The notes below the pieces were generated by a model. It had not been told where the DNA came from and did not search any database. It worked only from the letters and a program-made list of their open reading frames with translations. Positions 1 through 6,890 of a stretch of 26,772 nucleotides of DNA are shown one piece after another; position 1 is the stretch's first letter, and each line of letters starts with the position of its first letter. The DNA comes from SCGC-AG-212-J23 sp035649175. GTDB taxonomy: Bacteria; Pseudomonadota; Gammaproteobacteria; Burkholderiales; SG8-39. The position numbers were made by a program, and so were the translations under genes. Location: positions 1 through 26,772 of the forward strand of contig DASRKB010000211.1 in the NCBI GenBank assembly GCA_035649175.1. Reading direction: 5' to 3'.

Positions 1-1196
1 ATCAGCCCCAGGCCGACCCCGGGAAAGATCCAGGCGTTGTTGCCCTGGCCCGCGACCAGCATGCGATTCCCGAGCGTCACCGGCGGGAAAGGGCTGCCGC
101 TCGCGAAGAGCACCCGCCCGCCGGTCCACGCGTACGCCTGCTCGGCGGTGCACTCGGCCTTCGATGTGGGATTGGAAAGCGCGAACACGATCGGCCGCTC
201 GTTCAGGCGCGCCATCGCCCGGAGCGTGCGCTCCTCGAAGAGGCCCGGCTGCGCGCACGCGCCGAGGAGCGCGGTGGGCTGGAAGGCGTCGATCGCGGCG
301 GCGAGATCGCGAAGGAGCGGACGCTGCTGCGCAAAGGGTCGCTTGTGCGACTCGAGGTCCGTGCGCGCCGCGACCACCGCGCCGCGCGAGTCCATGAAAA
401 GGCAGCGCACCTTCGCCTCCGCATCGCTCAGCCCTTCCTCGCGCATCGCGGCGATCACCGTCGCGCCGATGCCGAGGTTCGCCTCGCCCGCGCCGACGAA
501 GAGCACGCGCTGCGCCGAAAGCCTTCTCCCCGTCGCGCGGGCGGCGGCAACAAGGCCCGCGAGCCCCATCGCCCCGGTGCCTTGGATGTCGTCGTTGAAG
601 CAGCACAGGCAATCGCGATAGCGCTCGAGCAGCGCAAAGGCGCAGGCGTTGTTGAAGTCCTCGAACTGCAGGATCGCGTGGGGAAACACGGACTGCACCG
701 CGGCGACGAACTCCTCGATCAGCAAGTCCCATGCCTCGCCCACGAGGCGCGGCGTGCGCTCGCCGACATAGCCGGGCTCCTCGCGCACCGCCGCGTTGTC
801 CGTGCCGACGTCGAGCATGATCGGGACGCAGGCCTGCGGCGGCACGCCCCCGCACGCGGTGTAGAGCGCGAGCTTGCCCACGGGAATGCCCATGCCGTTC
901 GCGCCGAGATCGCCCAGGCCGAGGATGCGTCCTCCGTCGGTGACGACGATGACGCCGACCTGCTTCTGCGGCCAGGCGCGCAAGGCCTCGGCGATCCTTC
1001 CCTTCTGCCGGAAGGAAATGCGCAGGCCCCGCGGGCGCACGGTCAGGCGGCTCCACGCGAGGCAGGCCTCGCCGACCGTGGGCGTGTAGACCACCGGCAG
1101 CAGCTCCTCGAGCCGGTCGACGAGCCGGCGGTAGAACCGCGCGGGGTCGCGGTTCTGGAGATCTGCTAGCTCGACGTAGCGCTCGAGCGGGGTCAT
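1..1196 (-). CDS. NAD(P)-dependent malic enzyme, partial (C-terminus outside window)
   Basis: Oxidative decarboxylation of malate to pyruvate, cytosolic. Reading the minus strand from the ATG at 1196 gives the malic enzyme core: VVYTPTVGEAC with the catalytic Tyr, GMGIPVGKLALYTACGG with the catalytic Lys, FEDFNNACAF and CFNDDIQGTGAMG for metal and substrate binding, the GAGEANLGIG dinucleotide loop, and the C-terminal LSNPTSKAECT and GQGNNAWIFPG blocks. The frame is open through base 1. Compared from memory with E. coli MaeA, the protein begins about 70 residues late, directly at the helix before YTPTVG. The codons upstream hold no in-frame ATG or GTG before the promoter and the divergent USP gene. 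A TGTAAT hexamer lies 6 nt before the ATG, and an FNR-type box is centred 40.5 bp upstream, which supports this start on a leaderless mRNA. Family assignment is secure; the activity of the shortened form is uncertain. Confidence 0.93.
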   Translation of the reverse strand, partial: MTPLERYVELADLQNRDPARFYRRLVDRLEELLPVVYTPTVGEACLAWSRLTVRPRGLRISFRQKGRIAEALRAWPQKQVGVIVVTDGGRILGLGDLGANGMGIPVGKLALYTACGGVPPQACVPIMLDVGTDNAAVREEPGYVGERTPRLVGEAWDLLIEEFVAAVQSVFPHAILQFEDFNNACAFALLERYRDCLCCFNDDIQGTGAMGLAGLVAAARATGRRLSAQRVLFVGAGEANLGIGATVIAAMREEGLSDAEAKVRCLFMDSRGAVVAARTDLESHKRPFAQQRPLLRDLAAAIDAFQPTALLGACAQPGLFEERTLRAMARLNERPIVFALSNPTSKAECTAEQAYAWTGGRVLFASGSPFPPVTLGNRMLVAGQGNNAWIFPGVGLGL

Positions 1197-1229
1197 CGGG
1201 CCATTACAGCGCGGCAGGCATGGCGCCGC

Positions 1230-1243
1230 TTGACCTCGATCAA
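1230..1243. promoter_or_regulatory. FNR/ANR-type box 1, between malic enzyme and USP
   Basis: TTGAC-CTCG-ATCAA, centre 1236.5. It is 40.5 bp from the malic enzyme ATG (minus) and 41.5 bp from the USP ATG (plus), the class II activator position if each start codon is also the transcription start. The -10-like hexamers are TGTAAT on the minus side and CGAAAT on the plus side. Confidence 0.85.
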
Positions 1244-1277
1244 TATCGGCCCGCGCGCCCCGTGGCGAAATGGCGCT

Positions 1278-1730
1278 ATGACGGCCTACCGACGCATTCT
1301 CGCTGCAGTGGACGGCAGCGACGCTTCCGCCCGCGGCCTGCGCGAGGCGATCCGTCTCGCGAAATCCGAGGGTGCGCAGCTCACGCTGCTGCACGTCGTG
1401 AACGACTTCTACGCTTACGCGAGCCTCGAGGGCGCCGGGCTCGACGCCGACGTCTCCGCCTCGCTGCGCAAGGATGGGCAGCGCCTGCTCGCGCGCCTCG
1501 CGGCGCAGGCGGCAAAGGGGGGCGTGAGGACGAAGACGGTGCTGCGCGAGGTCGGCGCCGGCCCGGTGGCCGACGTGATCCTGCGCGAGGCGGGAAAGCA
1601 GCGCGCCGACCTCATCGTGCTCGGCACGCACGGCCGCCGCGGCGTGCGCCGCCTGGTGGTGGGCAGCGACGCGGAGCAAGTCGTCCGGACTTCGCGCGTT
1701 CCGGTGCTCCTGGTGCGCGGCGCGGGCTGA
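1278..1730 (+). CDS. Universal stress protein (UspA family, ATP-binding type)
   Basis: 150-residue single-domain cytosolic USP. It opens with YRRILAAVDGSDASARGLREA and closes with LIVLGTHGRRGVRRLVVGS..VPVLLVR, which keeps the G-x2-G-x9-G-S nucleotide-binding signature. The family is linked to survival under energy limitation and anoxia. I chose the ATG at 1278 because the family alignment starts here; the longer in-frame extension to 1230 would run through the FNR-type box. No Shine-Dalgarno precedes the ATG, and the box is centred exactly 41.5 bp upstream, so a leaderless mRNA is predicted. It is divergent from malic enzyme. The next reading frame downstream is only the stub of a GYD-domain gene. 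Confidence 0.93.
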   Translation: MTAYRRILAAVDGSDASARGLREAIRLAKSEGAQLTLLHVVNDFYAYASLEGAGLDADVSASLRKDGQRLLARLAAQAAKGGVRTKTVLREVGAGPVADVILREAGKQRADLIVLGTHGRRGVRRLVVGSDAEQVVRTSRVPVLLVRGAG

Positions 1731-1762
1731 TCGAGAGTTTCACCAGCGTCCGAGGAGGTGCC

Positions 1763-1816
1763 ATGCAGTTCGTCATGCTTACCCGCCTTTCTCCGCTGCC
1801 CGGCCCGGCGGCGTGA
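1763..1816 (+). pseudogene. 5' stub of a GYD-domain protein gene
   Basis: A strong Shine-Dalgarno (GAGGAGG) precedes an ATG at 1763 that encodes MQFVMLTRLSP and then LPGPAA before a stop. From family knowledge, MQFVMLTRLSP is a typical amino terminus of small GYD-domain proteins of about 95-100 residues. The remainder of that domain is absent, and the frame runs into the 3' end of the convergent small gene on the minus strand. I infer a deletion close to position 1795 that removed most of the gene. The alternative is a genuine 17-residue peptide. Confidence 0.5.
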
Positions 1817-1976
1817 TGCCGGCCCACTGCTTCGCTCTTGCGATGCCGATGCGGATCGCCTGGCCCTCGGGCCGGCCGTCCTCGAGCAGCGCGTTGGCGA
1901 TCTCGATCGCCTTCGCTCGCACGCGCGGCGGGAGGTTCTTCATTGAGGCGGGGTAATACAGGGCATTCCACGGCAT
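1779..1976 (-). CDS. Small MPW..YPxSMKNLPP-type conserved protein
   Basis: 65 residues: MPWNALYYPASMKNLPPRV, then a helical segment (AKAIEIANALLEDG..EGQAIRIGIARAKQWAG) and a charged tail. I recognise this as a widespread small bacterial domain, also found at the amino end of YdaT-like proteins; its function is unknown. Start choice: a TCTAAT hexamer on the minus strand (1992-1987) predicts transcription from about 1980. This lies 40.5 bp from the FNR-type box centre and leaves a 4-nt leader before the ATG at 1976. The GGAG just upstream would lie outside the mRNA. The start codon overlaps the CATG that also holds the possible ATG of the divergent RMD1-family gene. The 3' end overlaps the GYD stub. 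Confidence 0.78.
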   Translation of the reverse strand: MPWNALYYPASMKNLPPRVRAKAIEIANALLEDGRPEGQAIRIGIARAKQWAGITPPGRAAEKGG

Positions 1977-2796
1977 GGGCGTCTCCATTAGAGCCGCGCA
2001 CGAGCCGCGGGTATTGATCCCGGTCAAGCGCTTCCGGGCCCGCGCGCTGCTGCTGGGAGCGCGCCTCGATCTGCGCAACTGGCCGGAGGCCGAGACGCTC
2101 TCGCGCGCTCCGCTCGCGACACGGCTCGAAGGCGGCGGCGTGGCGGTGATCTTCCGCTACGGCGTCGCGGTGCTCTTCGACGGCGACGCGGCCGGCGAGC
2201 GCGGCCTTCTCGAGCGGCTCGCCGCGCGCACCGAGGCAAGCTATGCGGGCACGGAGAGCGAGGAGCTGGACGTGCGCATCGAAGAGGGGCGCCCGGAGGG
2301 CCTGCAGGACGGGGCGCTCTCGCTGCAGTCGGCGAGCCTGGAGCGGCTGCTGCTCGTCGCCGAGGCGCTCTCCAAGAGCGTGGTGCTCGGCCACTACGAG
2401 GCGCGGCTCGCGGCCGACTTCGAGCGCATCGAGCCGCTCGCGCTCGAGCTCTCGCGCGCGGGGCGCATCGGCGGCGGCACGCGCCAGCACATGCGGCGCA
2501 TCGGCGCGCTGCTCGTCATGGAAAGCCGCATGGTCGGGCGCGCCGAGATCGGCGACAAGCCGGAGCTGCTCTGGGACCACCCGCGCCTGGAAGGCCTGAA
2601 TGCGCTGCTCGAGGACGAGTTCGAGATCCGCGAGCGCCTCGCGGCGCTCGACCGCAAGCTCGAGCTCGCCGCGCGCACCGAGCGAACGCTCGCCGACCTG
2701 ATCAGCACGCGCCACGCGCTGCGCGTGGAGTGGTACATCGTCGGCCTGATCGCTTTCGAGATCGCGCTGACGCTCTACGCCATGTGGTTTTCCTGA
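1975..2796 (+). CDS. RMD1/YagE-family (DUF155) membrane-anchored protein
   Basis: Up to 273 residues. It has the DUF155 opening (RARALLLGARLDLRNW), a central helical part (LVMESRMVGRAEIGDKPELLWDHPRLEGL) and the family carboxy end RHALRVEWYIVGLIAFEIALTLYAMWF, a single transmembrane helix. Homologues include yeast Rmd1 and human RMND1; the bacterial role is not established. The start is uncertain. The ATG at 1975 is the only upstream ATG, but the FNR-type box covers codons 14-18 of that reading frame, and no Shine-Dalgarno is visible. TTG at 2014 is an alternative. Starting later would remove the conserved first strand. The gene is followed after 20 nt by a small charged protein, probably co-transcribed. 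Confidence 0.82.
   Translation: MGVSIRAAHEPRVLIPVKRFRARALLLGARLDLRNWPEAETLSRAPLATRLEGGGVAVIFRYGVAVLFDGDAAGERGLLERLAARTEASYAGTESEELDVRIEEGRPEGLQDGALSLQSASLERLLLVAEALSKSVVLGHYEARLAADFERIEPLALELSRAGRIGGGTRQHMRRIGALLVMESRMVGRAEIGDKPELLWDHPRLEGLNALLEDEFEIRERLAALDRKLELAARTERTLADLISTRHALRVEWYIVGLIAFEIALTLYAMWFS
2014..2027. promoter_or_regulatory. FNR/ANR-type box 2
   Basis: TTGAT-CCCG-GTCAA, centre 2020.5. It is correctly placed for the minus-strand small gene: the TCTAAT -10-like hexamer gives a start near 1980, 40.5 bp away. It lies inside the 5' coding region of the plus-strand RMD1-family frame, so it is less likely to serve that gene. Confidence 0.8.
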
Positions 2797-2816
2797 CAGC
2801 GGACTGGAGGGCATTG

Positions 2817-2987
2817 ATGGCGAAGAAGCGGAAGAAGAAGACGAAGGCCGAGCCGCGGCCGCGGCCGGAGCTCAAGGATGCGAGCCGGGCCCAGCTTGGG
2901 CCGGATGAGGAGCGCCGGCCCTACCGCCCGCGCGAGGACGACGCCTCGGTCGAGGACCCGCTCGAAGACTGGCCCAAGGAGGAGTAA
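2817..2987 (+). CDS. Small highly charged hypothetical protein
   Basis: 56 residues with a lysine-rich amino end (MAKKRKKKTKAEPRPRPEL) and an acidic carboxy end (DDASVEDPLEDWPKEE). There is no recognisable domain, signal peptide or membrane segment. The start is supported by GGAGG 7 nt upstream of the ATG. It lies 20 nt behind the RMD1-family gene and is probably in the same transcript. The lysine-rich, disordered character would fit nucleic-acid binding, but this is only a suggestion. Confidence 0.65.
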   Translation: MAKKRKKKTKAEPRPRPELKDASRAQLGPDEERRPYRPREDDASVEDPLEDWPKEE

Positions 2988-2999
2988 GCGAAAGGAGGC

Positions 3000-3995
3000 C
3001 TACCGACGACGCGCCTGGGTCGCGCGGTCGAAGGCGTAGACGCGCTCGGGCGGTACCTCGACGTGCACGGTGTCGCCGCGCGCGGGCGAGGTGCCGGGCG
3101 CGGCGCGGCCCTTGAGGCGCTGGCCGCGCCATTCCACGGTGACCCAGAGGTCGCTGCCCGTAGGCTCGAGCAGCGTCACGCGCGCCGCTGTCGCGCCCTC
3201 GCGAGATACGGCGTGCACGAGGACGTCGGCCGGGCGCATGCCGAGCAGCACACCGCCCGAGTCCCCGCAGAGCACGTTCAGCGGCGGGCTGCCGAGGAAC
3301 TGCGCGACGAAGAGGTTCGCTGGGTCGGCGTAGACCTCGTGCGGCGTGCCGCACTGCTCGATGCGCCCGGCGTTGAGCACCGCCACGCGCTGCGAGAGCG
3401 CCATCGCCTCCTCCTGGTCGTGCGTCACGTAGATGGTGGTGATGCCGTGCGCCTCGTGCAGACGCTTCAGCTCCTCGCGCATCTCCAGGCGCAGGCGTGC
3501 GTCGAGGTTGGAAAGCGGCTCGTCCATGAGGAAGACGCGCGGCCGGCGCACCAGCGCGCGGCCGAGCGCGACGCGCTGGCGCTGTCCTCCGGAGAGCTGG
3601 CGCGGCTTCCTCGGCAGGAGCTCGCCGAGGCCGAGGACCTCCGCCACGCGCTTCACCTCGCGCTCGATCTCCTCGCGCGGCGCGCCGCGCACGCGCAGCG
3701 GGAAGGCGATGTTCTCGCGCACCGAGAGGTGCGGGTAGAGCGCGTAGCTCTGGAACACCATGGCGATGTCGCGCGCGCCCGGAGCGAGGGCGTCGACGCG
3801 CTCCTCGTCGAAGTAGAGCGCGCCCGAGCTCGGCGCCTCCACCCCGGCGACGAGGTTGAGCAGCGTCGACTTGCCGCAGCCGCTCGGGCCGACGAAGGTG
3901 AAGAACTCGCCGTCGGCGATCTCGAGCTCGAGCGGCGCGAGCACCGCCTGCGCATCGAAGCGCTTGGCGAGCCGATCGAAGCGGATGCGCGCCAT
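3000..3995 (-). CDS. ABC transporter ATPase, MalK/UgpC type
   Basis: 331 residues. The ATPase domain has Walker A GPSGCGKST (near residue 36), signature LSGGQRQRVALGRAL, Walker B VFLMDEPLSNLDA and switch His VTHDQEEA. A shorter carboxy domain (from about residue 240) has the TOBE-like elements MRPADVL and VTLLEPTGSDLWVTVEWRG. Powers import by the two permeases encoded just upstream. The ATG at 3995 overlaps the permease stop (TGATG), which fixes the start and implies translational coupling. Such CUT1-type ATPases serve carbohydrate or polyol import; the exact substrate cannot be read. It is the last gene of the operon. Confidence 0.95.
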   Translation of the reverse strand: MARIRFDRLAKRFDAQAVLAPLELEIADGEFFTFVGPSGCGKSTLLNLVAGVEAPSSGALYFDEERVDALAPGARDIAMVFQSYALYPHLSVRENIAFPLRVRGAPREEIEREVKRVAEVLGLGELLPRKPRQLSGGQRQRVALGRALVRRPRVFLMDEPLSNLDARLRLEMREELKRLHEAHGITTIYVTHDQEEAMALSQRVAVLNAGRIEQCGTPHEVYADPANLFVAQFLGSPPLNVLCGDSGGVLLGMRPADVLVHAVSREGATAARVTLLEPTGSDLWVTVEWRGQRLKGRAAPGTSPARGDTVHVEVPPERVYAFDRATQARRR

Positions 3996-4795
3996 CAGCC
4001 CTTCACCGCGCCCGCGGTGAGCCCCTCGACGATGCGCCGCTGGAAGGCGAAGGCGAGCGCCACCACCGGGACCGTGGCGACCACCGAGGCGGCGGCGATC
4101 TCTCCATAGGGCACCTCGTGCAGCCCTGGGAAGAGCGCAATGCCCACCGGCAGCGTGCGCGAGGCCTCGGTGGCGGTGAAGGCGAGCGCGAACAGGAACT
4201 CGTTCCAGGCGAAGATGAAGACGAGCAGCGCCGCGGCGGCGAGGCCCGGGGCGGCGAGCGGCAGCACCACGCGCCAGAGCGCGCCGAAGGCGCTGCAGCC
4301 GTCCACCCGCGCCGCGACATAGAGCTCGCGCGGCAGCGCGTCGAAGAAGCTCGCGAGCAGCCACACCGCGAGCGGCAGCGAGAAGGTGCTGTAGGTGAGC
4401 ACGAGCGCCGCCAGCGTGTCGCGCAGGCCGAGCGCGCTCAGGAGCAGGAAGAGCGGGCTCACCGTGGCGATCGGCGGGAACATCGAGATCGCCAGCACGA
4501 CGCCCAGCACCGCCGCGCGGCCGCGCACGCGCAGCATGGAGAGCGCATAGGCGGCGAGCGCGCCGAGCGCGAGCGCGAGCGCGGTGGTGCACGCGGCGAC
4601 GATGGCGCTGTTGGCGATGATGCGCACGAGCGGATGACCGGCGAAGATGGCCACGTAGTGCTCGGCGCTCGGGCGCGAGGGCAGGAGCGGCGGCAGCGAG
4701 ACGAGCTCGGCCGCGGGCTTGAGCGAGGTCACCACCTGCCAGAGGAAGGGCGCCAGGCAATAGGCGGCGAGCAGCACGAGCGCGACGATCCTCAT
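3995..4795 (-). CDS. ABC transporter inner-membrane permease, MalG type
   Basis: 266 residues with about six transmembrane helices, beginning MRIVALVLLAAYCLAPFLWQ. The cytoplasmic EAA loop that contacts the ATPase reads ELYVAARVDGCSAFGALWRVVLPLAAPG. The start ATG at 4795 overlaps the stop of the preceding permease by 4 nt (ATGA). The carboxy end FQRRIVEGLTAGAVKG is the usual MalG-type ending. Together with the MalF-type partner it forms the translocation channel of a sugar-type importer. Confidence 0.94.
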   Translation of the reverse strand: MRIVALVLLAAYCLAPFLWQVVTSLKPAAELVSLPPLLPSRPSAEHYVAIFAGHPLVRIIANSAIVAACTTALALALGALAAYALSMLRVRGRAAVLGVVLAISMFPPIATVSPLFLLLSALGLRDTLAALVLTYSTFSLPLAVWLLASFFDALPRELYVAARVDGCSAFGALWRVVLPLAAPGLAAAALLVFIFAWNEFLFALAFTATEASRTLPVGIALFPGLHEVPYGEIAAASVVATVPVVALAFAFQRRIVEGLTAGAVKG

Positions 4796-5646
4796 GGCAG
4801 GACTTTCCTCAAGAGCATCCTGTAAACAAGAGCGAAAACGGCAACCAGCGCGAACACGCTCACCGCGAGCGCTGAGCCGTAGCCGAACTCGAGCGACTGG
4901 AAGAGCACCCGATAGGCGTAGATCGACAGCGTCTCGGTGCTGTCGGCGGGGCCGCCGCCGGTGAGGACGTAGATCGCGTCGAAGACGCGGAAGGCATCGA
5001 TGGTGCGGAAGAGGAGCGCGACCAGGATCATGGGCGCAAGCAGCGGCAGCGTAATGCGCGTGAGCACCGTCCAGCGCGAGGCGCCGTCGACCGCGGCCGC
5101 GCGGTAGAGGTCCTGCGGGATCGACTGCAGCCCGGCGATGAGAAGCAGCGCGACGAACGGCGTCGACTTCCACACGTCCATGAGCACCGCGGCGTTGAGC
5201 GCCCAGGCCGGGCTGCCGAGCCAGTTCACCTGCGCGCCGAGAAGGTAGTTGAGCACGCCGATGTCGGGCTCGAACATCCATTCCCACATGCGCGCCGATA
5301 CCGCGGTTGGCACGGCCCAGGGCAGCAGGATGATGCCGTAGAGCGCTGCACGGCCGCGGAACGCCCGCTGCAGCGCGAGCGCGAACGCAAGCCCGAGCAT
5401 GAGCTCGAGCGACACCGAGACGCCGACGAAATAGGCGGTGTTGCCGAGCGCGTTCCAGAAGCGCTCGTCGGCCGCGAGGCGCGCGTAGTTCTCGAGGCCC
5501 GCGAAGGCGGGCGGCGCCGGGTCGAGCAGCGAGCGCCGCTCGAGGGAGAGCCAGAGCACGTGCGCGAGCGGGTAGACGGTGACGAGGGCGAGCAGCAGCC
5601 CGGCGGGCGCGAGGTAGCGCCACGGCTGCTCGCGCTCAAGCCGCAT
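4792..5646 (-). CDS. ABC transporter inner-membrane permease, MalF type
   Basis: 284 residues starting MRLEREQPWRYLAPAGLLLAL, with about six transmembrane helices. The EAA loop is DLYRAAAVDGASRWTVLTRITLPLLAPM. The length fits the short MalF-type permeases of CUT1 importers (UgpA/LacF-like) that lack the large periplasmic insert of E. coli MalF. The start overlaps the end of the binding-protein gene by 11 nt and the stop overlaps the MalG-type start by 4 nt, indicating tight coupling. Confidence 0.94.
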   Translation of the reverse strand: MRLEREQPWRYLAPAGLLLALVTVYPLAHVLWLSLERRSLLDPAPPAFAGLENYARLAADERFWNALGNTAYFVGVSVSLELMLGLAFALALQRAFRGRAALYGIILLPWAVPTAVSARMWEWMFEPDIGVLNYLLGAQVNWLGSPAWALNAAVLMDVWKSTPFVALLLIAGLQSIPQDLYRAAAVDGASRWTVLTRITLPLLAPMILVALLFRTIDAFRVFDAIYVLTGGGPADSTETLSIYAYRVLFQSLEFGYGSALAVSVFALVAVFALVYRMLLRKVLP

Positions 5647-6886
5647 CGAGGATCTCCTCGATCCGCTCGTGCGCGTGGGCGAGCGCCGCCTGCGGCGTGC
5701 GCCGGCCCGAGAGCGCGGCGCTGAAGCCGCTTTGCAGCACCTGCGAGACGCGCACGTACTGCGGCGTCACCGGCCGGGGCCGCGCCGCGGCGAAGACACG
5801 CGCAAGCTGGCCGACGAAGGGCTGCGTGGCGAGCAGCTCCGCATCGCGATAGAGCGCGGTGCGCGCCGGCTGGAAGCCGTAGGCGAGGGCAAGCTGCCGC
5901 TGCGCTTTCTCGCCGGTCAGGAACCTGACCAGCGCTGCGGCCTCCTCCTGGTGGGAGGAGGCGGCGTTCACGGCAAGCTGCCAGCCGCCGAGCGTGGGCG
6001 CCGAGCGTCCGCCCGGAAAGCGCGGCAGCGCAGCGATGCCCACGCTTCCGTGCACGCGCGAGGAAGGGTCCTGAAAGAGCCGCCAGGCATAGGGCCAGTT
6101 GCGCAGGAAGAGCGCGCGGCCCTGGCCGAAGACATGGCGGCTCGGCTCCTCGGTGGCGGTGGTGACCGACGCGGGCGTGACGCCGTAGCGGTGCACGAGG
6201 TCCGCCATCAGCCCGAGCGCCTCCCGGTTCTGCGGGCTGTCGAGCACGACGCGGCCCTCCGCGAGCACCGCGCCGCCGTTGCTGTGAAGGTACTCCAGGG
6301 CGTTGCACACCAGGCCTTCGTACTGCTTGCCCTGCCAGACGAAGCCGTGCGTCCCCGGCGCGCGCGGGGCGACCTCGCGCGCGATGCGCACGAGATCCTG
6401 CCAGGTCTCCGGTGGCGCGAGCCCGCGCTTCTCGAGGAGGTCTCGTCGGTAGTAGAGGAGTCCCGCGTCGACGAACCACGGCAGGGCGTACGCCTTACCC
6501 TGCCAGGTCACTGCCTCGGCGGGGCCGTCGAAGAAGGTGCCCGGCTCGAGCGCGCCCAGCTCGCTCAGCCAGCCGGCGCGAGCGAAGCCGGCGACCCAGA
6601 TGATGTCGAGCGCGAGCACGTCGAACGCCCGGGAGCGCGCTTGCAGGTTGATGGCGTAGAACTGGTGCTGCTCGTCGCTCGAGGCGGGCAGCGTCTCCTC
6701 GTGCACCGCCACGCCGGGATGCGCGCTCTCGAACTCGTCGATCAGCGCGCGCAGCGCGCGCGGGTCGCCGAAGAGCTTGCCGTGCTTGAAGACGAGCGTC
6801 TTCGCGCCGCGCTCGCTCGCCGGCCGCCCGCAGCCGGCGAGCGCCGCGGCGCCAAGCGCTGCGAGAAAGCGGCGCCGCGAAACCAT
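5636..6886 (-). CDS. Extracellular solute-binding lipoprotein of the ABC importer (family 1)
   Basis: 416 residues. The amino end VSRRRFLAALGAAALAGCG combines a twin-arginine-like motif with a lipobox (LAGC), so export and lipid anchoring at Cys19 are likely. The body has family-1 binding protein features: LPWFVDAGLLYYRRDLLEKRGL, the NGGAVL and NWPYAW segments, and the helical carboxy end with QAALAHAHERIEEIL. It resembles binding proteins for trehalose, maltose or other sugars; the ligand is not determinable here. The ATG lies 4 nt after the stop of the antiporter gene, so the importer probably shares the antiporter transcript. Confidence 0.92.
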   Translation of the reverse strand: MVSRRRFLAALGAAALAGCGRPASERGAKTLVFKHGKLFGDPRALRALIDEFESAHPGVAVHEETLPASSDEQHQFYAINLQARSRAFDVLALDIIWVAGFARAGWLSELGALEPGTFFDGPAEAVTWQGKAYALPWFVDAGLLYYRRDLLEKRGLAPPETWQDLVRIAREVAPRAPGTHGFVWQGKQYEGLVCNALEYLHSNGGAVLAEGRVVLDSPQNREALGLMADLVHRYGVTPASVTTATEEPSRHVFGQGRALFLRNWPYAWRLFQDPSSRVHGSVGIAALPRFPGGRSAPTLGGWQLAVNAASSHQEEAAALVRFLTGEKAQRQLALAYGFQPARTALYRDAELLATQPFVGQLARVFAAARPRPVTPQYVRVSQVLQSGFSAALSGRRTPQAALAHAHERIEEILDAA

Positions 6887-6890
6887 GGCC

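Noticed and set aside
1230..1277. Longer USP start inside the FNR-type box
   Set aside because: It would begin at a TTG that is part of the operator; the family start is at 1278.
3996..4760. Upstream extension of the ABC ATPase frame
   Set aside because: It overlaps the MalG-type permease in another frame; the family start MARIRFDRLAKRF is at 3995 with a coupled overlap.
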